This document shows, one piece after another, positions 24,938 to 36,571 of a stretch of 64,000 nucleotides of DNA (positions are counted from its first letter, which is position 1; each line of letters opens with the position of its first letter). Source of the DNA: Calcarisporiella thermophila CBS 279.70 (taxonomy: Eukaryota > Calcarisporiellomycota); contig NW_027192194.1 in assembly GCF_041956535.1 (NCBI RefSeq), forward strand, positions 1,271,531-1,335,530, in the 5' to 3' direction. The position numbers were made by a program, and so were the translations under genes. Below the pieces are notes generated by a model. It was not told the DNA's origin, ran no database searches, and worked only from the letters and a program-made list of their open reading frames with translations.

Positions 24938-27097
24938 TTAGCCCCGGGTCAAGTGGTTCGGCGCATTGTGAAACAGACTCTTCCACATGAAGGCCTCGGA
25001 TAAGAGCAGCTCCACCTCCTTGTCCGTCCAATGCTGAGTCGGGAGGGCCTGCAAGAACATCATGATCTCCTGGAAATCCATGGAGCGGAGCTGCTCGCTC
25101 CACTTCACAAGGAACGCAGCACACACATACAGGTGGAATACGGAGAACCCGTCGGGGCCCTCGGACAGATAGGCGTCCCACATCCGTATTGTGTGGCGCA
25201 ATTGGAACTCGCGCATCAGCAAGCAGTTCATCCATCGGAATGCAAACTGAAGAAACTCGACGCCCTCGGCGTCAAGGTGGGAAGCCAGTGGGACTGAGGA
25301 TCCGTGATTGAAAGAAAAAGAGATAAAAATCAATACATAGTCGAAGTCCGGAGAACCGTCAACAAGTAAAGGCAAAGAAAATGGAACCAATAAAAAACCA
25401 AGGTTCTCAGAGCGGGTCAATGGCAATTGAATTTGTACTTACCATCAATCCGGTATATCAAATCCCTGAGCATTACAATCTGGCGCTGAATCCCAGGCTG
25501 TGCAAAGGTATAGTTATCTTGAATCCCTCCAAGTAATTTGGTTAAGCACCAGAAACTATCGGCCTCCACCACACTTAGCACCTCCCGGGGCAGCTTCGAA
25601 GAGTCGCAAGTCTCTGGATTGCCATCTAAATACCCGATAGAAGAGGGGACTCCTTGAGTCTTCGCAACGCTTTATAGAGGAAGGATGCCATGTTTCGCTT
25701 ACCTATATACGAGGACAGAAATACTTGGAAAAAGGGTGTCACCAAATCGTTGATACCCTGCACATAACCGCTGGCGGGGTGCCGAATGGCCCATACGTAC
25801 AATATCCGTTCTAGACTCTGCTGTGTGGTGGGGCACTGGTACAGAGGGATTCCGGGGTTGGTGCGGGGAACATCAATGCGAATCTACCATAGGCATCGGT
25901 AAATTTCTTGCTTGCTTAAGCAAGGTTAGCATGAAAACAATACCTGATGCCAAATCGTCTGGTCCAGCCCGGATTGACCTCGTGCAAATGCCTGTGCAAC
26001 GCTATCCTCATACTCTTTGCGTTTCCGTGCAAGAGTGGCCGCGCGTCGGTCCGAATTGCAAGGGAGATATCCCTAGGAAAGATGGGGCTTGGTTAGCTTG
26101 AACACAAAGGAGGAAGCGAGAGGGGGGGGGGGGATAGAATCCAGCAGAATGACCTACCAAGAGCAGCTGCCACACCATTGGCCGCATTTTCTCCGGAACC
26201 CCATTCCAGCTCAACTTGCGCAATGCTGTCAGGTCCACGTTGGGAGCCTGTAGCAAGTCTTGGAATTTGCGTAGACGCGTGCCGCTAGCGCTGAGCCGCA
26301 CTTGCTCTGCTTCGTCAAGCTCTTCGTCGGGTCGTGGGGGGAGCCTAAGAAATGCCCTAGAATCACGAAGCGACCCACTTAGTGTCTGATGGCTGGGTAC
26401 CTCGGGCGCGGCTTCCCCCCGCTTTTCTTCAAGGTCGGCTTCATCACCCTCTGCTCGCTCCTCAGCTTGCTTACTTTGCGCGGCTTCCCCTTTCGAAGAC
26501 GGAGCCTCCCTCTCCATTTCGCCCTCAGTCTCCTCACTCTCCCGCATCATCCCAGCTATGCGCCTAGCCTCCCTCAACTGCCGTTCGTCCTCCTCAGAGT
26601 TCCAAGCCTCCCCCTCGTGTGCATCCGCCATAAACTCCGAAAAATCCTTGATAGGCGGTGAGATAGAGGTGGCGGTAGAGGTGGATAACGATCGCATAGT
26701 CCGTATGGTGAGGGGGATGGGGGTGTACGAGTAAGCGGCTCCAGACATGGATGGGGCTGTTGCCCCGGATTTTGATGGCACGAGCTTGACACTATGTAAT
26801 GGATGGACGGGTGAGAGGGATACTCAAATCCTTCGAACATGGAGAATGGATATAGTACCTGCCGGGAAGTGTACCAACATGCTTCCGCCAGAAAGGCTGT
26901 GCTGGCATTCTGTAGGTTGAATATATAAGAAAGGGAATTACAATGCTTTAGCTCAACCTTTGGTCAATGCTCGTTGGTAGCGTTGAAACTTACACAGGAA
27001 TTTGATCTGATCCAAGAAAAAAGTTATCAATAAGAGTAAGCAAACGGTATTAGAAAACACGAGAAAAGGGGACTTGAGATTTACCGCTCTCCATCAT
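24938..27097 (-). CDS. TBC-domain RabGAP (Gyp1/TBC1D22 type)
   Basis: Eight exons (27097-27085, 27006-26994, 26909-26859, 26791-26158, 26072-25944, 25883-25703, 25625-25443, 25293-24938) give 519 residues. The first two exons are 13 nt each and are the least certain; a shorter model would start at the ATG near 26908. The TBC domain begins at about residue 215: LRKLSWNGVPEKMRPMVWQL, then GYLPCN, then IRIDVPRTNPGIPLY (the arginine-finger motif IxxDxxR), RILYVWAIRHPASGYVQGIND (glutamine finger YVQG), DSFWCLTKLLGGIQDNY and FLQFAFRWMNCLLMREF. This is the TBC1D22/Gyp1 subgroup, which acts on Rab1/Ypt1 at the Golgi. The first 200 residues are acidic and Ser-rich and presumably disordered. Confidence 0.9.
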
Positions 27098-27919
27098 CCG
27101 GCACCAGCGATGAACACAATCACGTATAGAGGATTTTCCTAGTGCTCTCCAAAGGAAAGAAATGTCAAAGAATGTGGCGCAGACTTCCATTCCCGTGTCA
27201 AGTGAAATTCATCTATCTTTAGACATGGTCCTCAAGCTTTACAGATTTGTCGGATAGAATATTTGGATTAGAATATTATGATTTATGCAAGAGCCATTCT
27301 ATATATTAGAGGCTTGAAAAGATATAGATGGAGGCTTTATCTGATTATATTCATAGAAGCTTTGCAAAGGAAGCACGCGGCTAGACTACGATTCGTTTTC
27401 TTCGATGCCCTCTAGTTACTAGTCGCATTATATCTTTAGGAATATCCGGAAGATCCTTTGTTAACACACAGTTCAACATAAATAGGGATACAGGTCTAGT
27501 AGTAGATGCAATTACCCTATGCGGGAATGTAAAATTTTACACCAACAGGGTCGGGTTGATGTTATGAAGGGAAAAGGGGGCTTCTTCTAGGTAAAAATGA
27601 CGAAATTTTGGGCTATTAGGGTCGTTGAGGTGAGGGATTGGCTTCTATCCACCGACAAGTCCTGTTTTCTTTTTGCAGACGGGACCGAGAGAAGGGAGAG
27701 AAGGCAGAAATCCAGACAGAAAAGGCCCTTTAAGAGCGGGATTCATTGATATACGCTTGACATTTTTTCTATTCATTCGAGAAGGAAGAAGACTAAAATA
27801 TTCTCAATCGTACAAGCTATCCTCCTCCCTCATTTTTACTAAAAAAAAGGACTTTTTTCTACCCTGTCTTGAATCTTGTTCCGTCAAGGGGACGTCCCCA
27901 GGTAAGAAAGACGGGAACT
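27098..27919. other. Intergenic region
   Basis: AT-rich spacer from the RabGAP 5' side to the oxidoreductase 3' end. Short open frames have no recognisable features. Confidence 0.4.
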
Positions 27920-29036
27920 CTATTGCTCGCCCGGGTAAATCAGCTGGTTTTGCCGTCGGATTTCGTCGACACACTCCATAATCGCAAGGGACTCGTCCAG
28001 GCTGACGGCGTTGCTCTCCACGGCACCTCGTGCCAAGCATTCAGCCACATGGTCCGCCTCGAAGTGCATGCCGAAGCCTGGGAAGGGGAATTCGGCGGCG
28101 GAGCGCTTGCCATCATGCGTCTGAATGCTGTAGCCTCCTACTTGGTAAATGGGCTCCTTAACGACCAACGTGCCTTTGGTTCCCGAGATGACCACCCCCA
28201 AGCCGGTGTTGCAGGTAAAACTGCATGAGACACTAGCCAGAGTACGCCCGAATTGCAGGAGGATGGCGGCGGTCTCGTCGACACCCGTGACTTCAGACTT
28301 GACGACGGCACTAGAAACCTTGGGTTTTGTGCTTTGGTTGCGTTTGTAGAGCAACATGAACACCCATGCGAGGGGGTACACCCCAACATCTAGCCAAGCG
28401 TGGAAAATTAGGCGAATGAAATTCCACAGACCGAGCATCCCATGCTCGGACAAGAAACACAAAGTGCTTACCGAGGAGCGCGCCACCTCCCAAAGCCGGA
28501 TCGAGTAGCCGGTGCTGTGGCGTGAGGAGCTCTGCCGGGAAATATTCTCCAAAGTCGGCGCGGATATGCTGAATCTCCCCCAGAGTCCCGTCTTCAATCA
28601 CCTTCCTGATCTCAATGGCGCCCGGGAAGCATCTCGTCCACATTCCTTCCATGAGGAAGAGCCCCTTCTCTCTGGCTAGCTCTATCAGATCCTTGAGCTG
28701 GAGGGCATTAATTGTGATGGGCTTCTCGCAGAGCACATGCTTGCCATTCTCTAGGCACAGACGCACATGGGCATGGTGGAATGTATGAGGGGTAGCGACG
28801 TAGACGACCTGCACGTTGGGATCGCGGACAAGTTCCTCGTAGCTCCCGTAGCAAGCAGGCGGTGTAGCAAGGGCGAATTGCGCCGCAAACTGTTGAGCCT
28901 TGGAGAGGTCGCGCGCCGCCACGCCCTGCACAGTGTGCGAGATGGATGGGTTTGCGCGGAGGATGAGATCGTTGACGAATTTTTTGGCGATGTTTCCTGC
29001 TCCCAGGATACCCCACCTGCATTCCAGAGATGCCAT
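27920..29036 (-). CDS. Gfo/Idh/MocA family oxidoreductase
   Basis: Two exons (29036-28472, 28389-27920) give 344 residues. The Rossmann start is RWGILGAGNIAKKFVNDL, and VVYVATPHTFHHAHVRLCLENGKHVLCEKPI carries the typical EKP motif that positions the catalytic Lys. The C-terminal domain starts GGGALLDVGVYPLAW, with catalytic-region motif D.GvYp. It belongs to the trans-1,2-dihydrodiol dehydrogenase/D-xylose dehydrogenase subgroup and oxidises a sugar or dihydrodiol with NADP. No signal peptide, so it is cytosolic. It is divergent from the PhyH-family gene. Confidence 0.92.
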
Positions 29037-29428
29037 GTCGAGCGTGTGGTGAATTGGATCGTCGAAGGGTGAAGAAACAAACGTCGGGAAACGTCACTGG
29101 GTAATCTTTTAGATTACAAAGCGTGGGAGGAGATGACTTCGAGCGACAGATGGTCATCCACGTTACACATGCACAAGCACAGTAGCTCGAGAGAGTTGGG
29201 GGAACGAGGCCCGGTGCAGGAGACCAAATGACTCAGTCGAATCGGAAAATTTGAGCGCAGCCTGCTATATAACTTAAACGTTGCTTGCTGCCCTTCTTTT
29301 TCGTAGCTTGTTCTTTTTCTCTTTCCGAGGAACAACTTCGAATTAAGGTAATCCCCGGGGACCCTTTCCCCCTCCCACTTTCGCCATCCTCCCCATTGAC
29401 CCATCTCCATCTCCATCTCCATAGCACT
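29037..29428. promoter_or_regulatory. Divergent promoter of the oxidoreductase and PhyH genes
   Basis: About 390 bases. The side next to the plus-strand gene has a CT-rich leader with CCATCT repeats (29400-29420). A TATATAA lies near 29265. Nothing coding recognised. Confidence 0.4.
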
Positions 29429-30600
29429 ATGACCTCCTCTTCCGACCTCAAAACCCTGCACCAGAAGCTCGAAGAAGACGGCTACGTCGTCATTGACGGC
29501 TTAGTGCCTCCCGAGCTCCTCCAGCCTCTGCGTGATGCGTGTGAGCGTGCCGTCACTAAGGCTCGCAATGATGAGTGGAAGCACAGGTCCATTGAGCTCT
29601 TACAATAGGACGCTTGTTTTTGCATTCGACTAACGGTCTGTTTCCATTCATTAGGCGTTTGGTCGGGGTCCAGTTCCCCCCGTGGCCTGAAGAGGGGCCT
29701 GACGTGTGGGGTGTCCAGCATATCATGTAATGGGTCTTTTGTGCTTTTGCTTGCTTCCTCTACCGCACTTATGTCCTAGCGCTTACTGTTTGCAATTTCA
29801 ACAGGAACCCCGAACTCGGAGAACCAATCTTTGCCCAGTGGTATAGCTCGGAGAAACTTATCGAGGTGGTGCGCGAAATCCTTGGTGTGAAGGAGGAGGA
29901 GATCCAGCTCGGTGGGTATCCCGTCTTCGCCCTCTCCCCTGGCCGAGCCGGGTGGGATGAGCTGGCATGACTTAACTTTTTGTTCCCTCTAGAGCTGTTC
30001 AACCTGCTCATCAACCCTGCCCAGACCGACTACCAGATCACCTGGCATCGTGACGCCATCGTTCCCGAGGTATCGGAGGAGGAAGAGAAGGAGAAATTGA
30101 AGATTCCGCACTACGGATGCCAGTGGAACACGGCCCTGTATGGTAAGTATCATTCCCCTCCTCCCCCCATTCTCCAGTGACAGACGCTGACTTGGGCTGC
30201 TATTTCGACAGACGACCCATCCCTCATTGTTGTACCTCGTTCCCACAACCGCATTCGCACCCCGGAAGAGCGTCGCGTGACTCTCGAAGACCCCAATGGC
30301 CCCATGCCTGGCCAAATCAACGTCGAACTTAAGGCAGGGCAAACCGTCTTCTACAACAACAACATTCTGCACCGTGCGGTCTACAGCAAGGACCGCAAGC
30401 GCGCGACTCTCCACGGGTGCATGGGATGTGTTTCTGGGGGCTCACACCGCGCTCAGAACATTTTGCAGCACGGTCTGGCTTGGATGAGGTCGGAGGAGTT
30501 CCGAAACTCGCTTCCTGAGAGGATGCACGAGAAACTGGACAATCTCATTCGACTTGCGGATCAGCACACGGATGTAGGCTACTCCCACCCCCGGGCCTAA
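29429..30600 (+). CDS. Phytanoyl-CoA dioxygenase (PhyH) family protein
   Basis: Five exons (29429-29586, 29655-29726, 29805-29911, 29993-30142, 30212-30600) join to 291 residues. It starts with EEDGYVVIDGLVPPELL, the usual PhyH opening. The Fe(II) facial triad is visible as TWHRDAI (HxD) and NILHRAVY (distal His), with an Arg a few residues later for 2-oxoglutarate. It is a non-haem iron, 2-oxoglutarate-dependent oxygenase. Many fungal members act in secondary or lipid metabolism, and the substrate is unknown. No peroxisomal targeting signal of the SKL type is seen (the C-terminus is PRA). The first donor is GTCCAT, a weak site. Confidence 0.88.
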
Positions 30601-30882
30601 ACTCGGGAAAAGCGCTCTCTAATTTTCTATGTGTATAACCCAAATTTGATTTTATGTTGTTTATTTAAAACCGTATACTACTGCTGTAAACCCATTCCCT
30701 TAGTCATGTTACGATGTATGCAAGGCGGATTTTAAAGAAAGTTCCTGGCGAGAAAGTGTAAGAGATCAAAGTACATTGACTTTGGGCTTGAAACAGTGGG
30801 GGCAAATAAATCCAAAACCAGGGAATATACAACAGCCGAAAATTAATCAATCAACTACTCCAGCTTGCCGAACACCAGGGGC

Positions 30883-31950
30883 TTAAGTTATGCGATCATA
30901 GCTCTCGTGCTGCACATGAGTTTGCAGGTAGGATTGCTGCTTAGCCTCATCCCATCGCCCAAGCAGGGTTTCGCCCGGCGTTCGTCGAGGGCTGGGGTAC
31001 GGCTCGTCGAGCTCAAGCTTATCCCCTCCTTTATATCCGTCTTCACCGTCATACCCCTCGGTCGAGCTCTTTTCGAAAGGCCACCAAGGCACGGTCTCCA
31101 TGGCGCGACGAAACGCCGGATTCAGGGTGAACACCACCAAGTTGAGAACTCCTAGCAGGCCCAGGAGGACGGCGTCGATCTCGACGAGGATCTTGAGAGC
31201 GGGCAAATTGGAATCGCTGGTAATGATGAAGAGCCAGTCCAGGATAATACCAGTAGGCTGTGTAATGATAAGGACGACGGGGTAAAGCAAGATGCGCAAA
31301 ACGGAGGCGATCAGGCGTCGCTCCCTCCTACGGACGTTCTCGGGCACCCCCTCACTTCTCAGCCGTTGCGTTTCTCTCCGTACGCGAATCAGAATCAACA
31401 GGACGACCAAGATAGAATAGAGGATGGCAAGGGCGCTCCACAAGGTCACGCCAAAGAACATGGTGAGAATGGAGGTGCGACGTTCCCAGCCCGGCACGAT
31501 GGTTTCCCACTTCTGGACATAGTCGACCCTGCTCTCGGCCAGCCAGGGGGTATTGACACAAAACGCAATCAGGAATGAGATGGGTGTGTACCACCGCTGA
31601 ATCTTCTTCATGTTGTTGCGATTATGGATAAATGAGAGCTGCAGATCAAGGGCAATGCACATGATTATCAAGGAGCACCACACCCTCAGGAATACACGAG
31701 CAAAGGCAAGGAGTCGAACAAACCAGTGGTGCTGATTGGCTAGAGGGAACATGATCTCATTTGAGTATTCAAGGATGTACTCTATACGCCAGAGAAAATC
31801 AATAAAGCCGATCCAGAATGAGAGCGTGAATGAGATTGTATTGGCAATGTTTGGAAGCGTAAAGCGGAAGTAGGCCACCGTGAACATCATCACTAGCCCG
31901 CTGAATGCTGAAATGGCATTGAGAACAACATGAGGCATTGAAATGAGCAT
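30883..31950 (-). CDS. Seven-helix receptor-like membrane protein, copy 1
   Basis: Intronless, 355 residues. Seven hydrophobic helices can be counted, starting MLISMPHVVLNAIS, followed by a hydrophilic C-terminal tail of about 65 residues. The start at 31950 was chosen because the second copy (49373-50365) begins at the same place (MLISPAHIVINVLS). The frame stays open to 32091 but without ATG. Shared blocks include SFWIGF.D.LWR.EYILEYS, QHHWF.RLLAFARVFLRVW, YTPISFLIAFCVN.PWL and LLYPVVLIITQPTG. The layout resembles Git3/cAMP-receptor-like GPCRs of fungi. The third cytosolic loop is basic (VRRRERRLIAS), as expected for G-protein contact. Ligand unknown. Confidence 0.8.
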   Translation of the reverse strand: MLISMPHVVLNAISAFSGLVMMFTVAYFRFTLPNIANTISFTLSFWIGFIDFLWRIEYILEYSNEIMFPLANQHHWFVRLLAFARVFLRVWCSLIIMCIALDLQLSFIHNRNNMKKIQRWYTPISFLIAFCVNTPWLAESRVDYVQKWETIVPGWERRTSILTMFFGVTLWSALAILYSILVVLLILIRVRRETQRLRSEGVPENVRRRERRLIASVLRILLYPVVLIITQPTGIILDWLFIITSDSNLPALKILVEIDAVLLGLLGVLNLVVFTLNPAFRRAMETVPWWPFEKSSTEGYDGEDGYKGGDKLELDEPYPSPRRTPGETLLGRWDEAKQQSYLQTHVQHESYDRIT

Positions 31951-32712
31951 GATGCATTCCCTCCGGTAGGCTAGGGCTGAGTGCAGGTGGACAATTGCGA
32001 GGAATGAACAGAAGAGCACGAGGAAACCAGCTGCGGCCCAGTGACTTCTCCTAATGGACTTCTCTGGCTGCTTCGCAATTCTAGGCGACAAACAGCTCCC
32101 CTAACTCTGACGACAAGGTTCATCTAGGAATAGATCAAACTCTATCTCGCTCCAAATTTAATACTCTCTTATACGAAATTGAATTTTGAGATAGACTTCC
32201 GAATTTGGAAACTCAGCATCTTGCATTCATTCGTTGCATTTCACTATTGCAAATTTCAGAGAACGAACTCCTGTTCGAATACGAGAGGCCCGGCGGAAGG
32301 TTTAACCTCAGCTGGCTAGACATTCACAGCGATGCCAGGTGATAGAGGAGGAGTCCTAATAAAAAATGGGCGTCTTGACCCTGAGCGTGAGCCTAGCTGA
32401 ACAGCTTGCTCTGGCACAACGGCCTTGCCATTAAGACAACAGTAGAGAGGGACACGTTCCTTCGCGATAATAACAAGAGAGGGAGATGAAGCATTTCCTT
32501 TCGAAATCCCGGGAACATCGGAGGACACGTTTCTCCCAGAGCGAACACGAATAATCTTTATTTGGCTTCATCGAAAGCTATTAAATAAAAATGATTGACT
32601 ATCTATCCAAGCTTCATCGGGATCATCAGCGGTTGCTCAGTTGGAGGATATGGTTTGATGACAGTAGGGATACAAAACTTTGGTCAGGTAATTGGGCGGA
32701 GCTCATTTCGAA
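31951..32712. other. Intergenic region
   Basis: AT-rich, between receptor copy 1 and membrane protein A. A B-box-like GTTCGAATA at about 32273 has no matching A box. No gene seen. Confidence 0.4.
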
Positions 32713-33564
32713 TTATTTGCGAGTGATGATATCGATGGTCTTGGTGTGATCATACGGAGGAGTAGACTCGGTGAACAACGAATCGACGCAATGGCTGTGG
32801 AGGATCTCCTGATCATTCTTAGTGCGGAGGTCGTGAATTTCCAGAACCCAGCCAGAAACACGACAAAAGTAGAGGTTGATTGTATTGGATGGATCACGGG
32901 TGACGTGCCAGGCAATCGAGTAAGTGGACCGGTCATCCTCATTAAAGTGCTCCAAGAAACGATTCAAGATATCACCGAACTATCCTCGGGGGAGGGGGGG
33001 GAGGAGGAGGATTATTGGGTGCATTAGACTTTCATTTGACAATCATATCACTATTATCGCCGGGCTTGATACTTACGGCCATAAATTTCCTTATTACACG
33101 TCTCCTTGTTAGATAGACCAAACAAGCAATGATTGGGACCCAGAGAAAAGGCACCAGAATAAATATGATCTGCCACTCATAGTGATAACGAAACTCCCAA
33201 GGAGAGATGATGGCGATGAGGAGGAAAGTAACAAAATAAATGGCGAAACTAGCAATGTTAAGCAGCATGAAGACCGTGTAGGGGCAGAGGACAGGAAGTT
33301 TGTCGGCAGTGAAAAGCTCGATGATTTCGATGCGTCGCTCGAATATTTCTTGTGGAAGCTAAGGGTGGGGAGACAAGGGGGAACATCATCAAGGTTAGCC
33401 GCCTCCTCTTTCGGATTAAAATAGGCCGCGAAAGGATGCATTACCAGCTTGGGGAGCTGAGAATAATACGGGAGTACCACTTTGAACCGGTACCTCATGG
33501 AAAAGAGGTTTGGTTTGGCCAGAGGGAAGAGGGCCAATACTTTGTGGTTCTCCAAAGTTTCCAT
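32713..33564 (-). CDS. Uncharacterised membrane protein A (paralogous pair)
   Basis: Three exons (33564-33445, 33358-33077, 32979-32713), all joined in phase 0, give 222 residues. It has two or three hydrophobic segments in exon 2, then a soluble C-terminal domain (FGDILNRFLEHFNEDD, WHVTRDPSN, GWVLEIHDLRT, ending TPPYDHTKTIDII). The next gene upstream on the same strand (35208-36008) has the same exon count, phases and matching blocks. I chose the start at 33564 because it gives the same N-terminal length as that paralogue (VLALFPLAKPNLFS versus VLARFPLLQPSIFS); the frame is open further upstream. I recognise no known family. It is a probable lineage-specific membrane protein with a cytosolic tail. 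Confidence 0.72.
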
Positions 33565-35207
33565 TGTATTATAACTGAATGACTCGTCACCGAAAGGTCT
33601 CATTTGCGATATGGCTACCATCAGCGAAATCGTGTTTATATAATTCAAGGTCGCTTTTTGGTTATGGATATTTTTCTTGGCCAAAGCTGTTTATGAACTT
33701 TGTCGAGCAGACTAGCATAACTACGGCCTGTCTCTCTCTCTCCCAATTATACCCATCTCCATCCTTTTTTTGTGCACCTCGACCTTATTCCTCCCCCTCT
33801 TTTTCTCAAACCTCATTGCAATTGAACTGCTTGGGATCTAACCCGAGGGAGGCTAGGTTGGCGAATCAAAAGCAGCCAAAACAATAGGATGCAACACCGG
33901 CACGCAGTAGATAAATTGGGATAAAGTCGACCCCGTTGGGCTCCCATTCAACCACGTTTCAAGGGAGTACAGACGGCTTATAAAAGCCTCCTTATGCTAA
34001 TCCTGTAGGATTTTTGACCTCCGATGTCCAAGGTCCATTCCACTGAATCCTGGAGGCCATCAGTGTACCGATTGCTCTAGCCTTTTTGATGGGCAACCTG
34101 CAGCGTCATATTTGAGCTTGGAAGAGAGGGATACCGCGGTCCTAATATGCTTAAAGTTGGCGCCCTTTGGATACCGGTTGGCCTGTTTTTGTTTCCAAAG
34201 AGAGAGGAAATTTGCCATCTGCTCCAAAAGACGTTCATTAACAGGCAGGTTTCATATACTATATAGATGTTCACTTGGAGAACAATATTTATTTCATATG
34301 GGAAACCACGAGTTGGACCCCACTTCCATTGCATCTGTATATTAATTCTTTTCGAATCGATCAACATTGATGTAATTGGGTTTGTTGTATTGAAAACCAT
34401 TATAGAAAAAGTGAGGCGTACTCGTAAAGGAATTTCAAGTAGAGGACGGAAAGCTTAAATTGAGCCAAGTAGATTCCACAAACCTAAGTCTGCGGTGGAG
34501 CGCGACCGTGTTTGCAAAGTATTATCAAGAACGAATTCTATACTTACATCTCTTATCTCAGCATTCCCTGGTTAGCGGTAAACTCACAATAAAACTGGGA
34601 CACATAGGCGATAATAGATTATCATCATGCAACACAGATAGAAGGCCCTGCACAAAATATAGCCACAGCTAAGGAGAAAGGGGAGGTATAGTAGAAGTAG
34701 TACAAGGCTTCTGGACCTATTTTTATATTTCAAATCTCTAGTGGACACGTTGAAATTTTATTGCTAGGATTTCAACACCGATAGAAGCTTCTGAACTCGT
34801 GATGATGCTCGGAGGGAATTACTGTTTTGAGGAACGCTAAGCATTACATAGAGGTAGACGACCTGATACGGCAATAGAGCACAGAAGCTATTAATAAAAG
34901 AGATACCGAAGCCTGAAGATACAATCTGAAGACCTAATGAACATACTCCGAAAAAACATTGCTAGTGCATTCCAAATTGTCGTTAACAACAATACTATTC
35001 TCGGTTGAGATACTATTGCGTGGACGGAGAACGAAAATATATTTTATTAGTTCCTTGGATGGCTTAATATGGCAATGGAGTTTATTGAAGACTTAAAAAA
35101 AATTATACAGAATGCATCGCCAGACGATGGCCTTGAAAAACAAAAAGTCGATCTTGACTTCAAGCGATTAATAAAATACCTTCTGTTCAAAATTAAATAC
35201 ACTGGTG
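33565..35207. other. Long AT-rich intergenic region
   Basis: Between the two paralogous membrane genes. Several short frames exist (e.g. 34460-34672 plus, 34077-34400 minus) but none shows a domain or plausible splice partner. Confidence 0.4.
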
Positions 35208-36008
35208 CTAGAATCGATCTTTAGGTACAATTTTAATGAGCGGTAACTCTTCATACGGCGGGGCCGATTCCACGGACACTTCTTCGGGTTCGGTTTGGGG
35301 TTCAACTCCATAACGAAGGTCATGCACCTCAATGACCCAGCGGGGTAGCCGACGCAAAAAGAGACGAACTGGCCTTTGATCATCCCGAACCACTCTCCAG
35401 GAGGTCATATATTTTGCACCGTCTTCTTTCGTGAAATGGTTCAAAAGGTCGGCAAGAGCGTCTCCGAACTGATGTGGATACAAAAGTAAAAATATAAATA
35501 AGAGGGTGATCTTTCGGTCTTTTAAACCATTATTTCTTATTACCGTAAGATATTTCTTGGCTGCTAGGCCTCCTAAATATACAAATGCTCCAATGAACAG
35601 CGTGGACCACGCCACTAAAGACAGGAAAACGTTAAGGAGATACCAGGACTGATTATGCCACTGTGATTGTTCTAATCTAACAATGCCAGTGTAGAGGATA
35701 TGCAATAAATAAGAGGCGATGATGAGGAAGAGGACTGAGGCATAGTATGGAAAAAAGGAGAGCTTGGCTTCTATCAAGTGCCCTATTAGTTTCATACGCA
35801 GTTCAAAGTCTTCTTGCGATACCTGTCATTGAATAGATTAATTAAAGCAATGTAAAGGGAGGCGTTAAGACAAGATGAGTGTCTCAGACTCGCTGTTCGT
35901 ACTTACGATTCTAAAGAGTGGGCATAAAGCCAAATCGAACTTTATTTCGGTCGAGAATATCGACGGCTGAAGGAGTGGAAATCTTGCTAGGACACCTGGC
36001 TGTCGCAT
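35208..36008 (-). CDS. Uncharacterised membrane protein B (paralogous pair)
   Basis: Three exons (36008-35907, 35822-35544, 35468-35208) in phase 0 give 213 residues. The second intron is readable as open frame, but the paralogue has an intron at exactly that site (just before FGD) and the splice signals are good, so I removed it. There are two long hydrophobic segments (SVLFLIIASYLLHILY, and NVFLSLVAWSTLFIGAFVYL). A soluble domain follows: FGDALADLLNHFTKEDG, WRVVRDDQRPV, RWVIEVHDLRYG, ESAPPYEELPLIKIVP. The PPY segment near the C-terminus is shared with protein A. Function unknown. Confidence 0.75.
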
Positions 36009-36571
36009 TATTTCATTCAAGGAGCAGGAGGTAAAAGTAGAAAAAAAATAAATAGAGAAAGTAATTGAAGGGGGAAGAGGCTTTGATAATTATATTTTAT
36101 ATCGCTCGGAGAGCAGACCGAACTCCTGCTTGAGTTCATAATCAAGGTTATGGAAATTTTTCTTGTCTGTGTTTAGATTCCATTTTGTAGGACGAGCGCA
36201 ATTTTGCCGTCTAACTTACTACCAAGCAAATTAATTCATACCAACCAACACTCTCGGAAAGTGGGTGGGGTAGGGATCTATTGTTCAAAGCATCCACCTT
36301 TCTCAACCGCCCTTTGCATTGAGCCATTTTGTATGTGATGTCTACCTGTTCTATTTTAGAAACGTGATGGAAAAGAAATAATCCCACAGTTGTGAAAGAT
36401 CAATCATCTATTGTTCAAGTAGGATAACTCAGTAGAGTCCGTGGCAAGGAGAAGAGAAATAAAATAGGTGGAGATATAATAGAGTCCATTGTTTTTTTTT
36501 TTCAGTAAAAGTACAAGCGATGTGAAGAAAATAAAGTGACAAGAAGATAAACGAAGCCGGTGTGAAGTGTG
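36009..36571. other. Intergenic region
   Basis: AT-rich spacer: promoter of membrane protein B and 3' flank of the P5B ATPase. Nothing else seen. Confidence 0.4.

Noticed and set aside
31951-32091. In-frame extension upstream of receptor copy 1 with a hydrophobic segment.
   Set aside because: It has no ATG, and the paralogue starts at the equivalent of 31950.
32265-32300. B-box-like GTTCGAATA suggesting a tRNA gene.
   Set aside because: No A box or cloverleaf could be drawn around it.
35481-35543. Continuous open frame through the second intron of membrane protein B.
   Set aside because: The paralogue has an intron at the same site and the splice signals (GTAATA...CACATCAG) are good, so I treat it as an intron.
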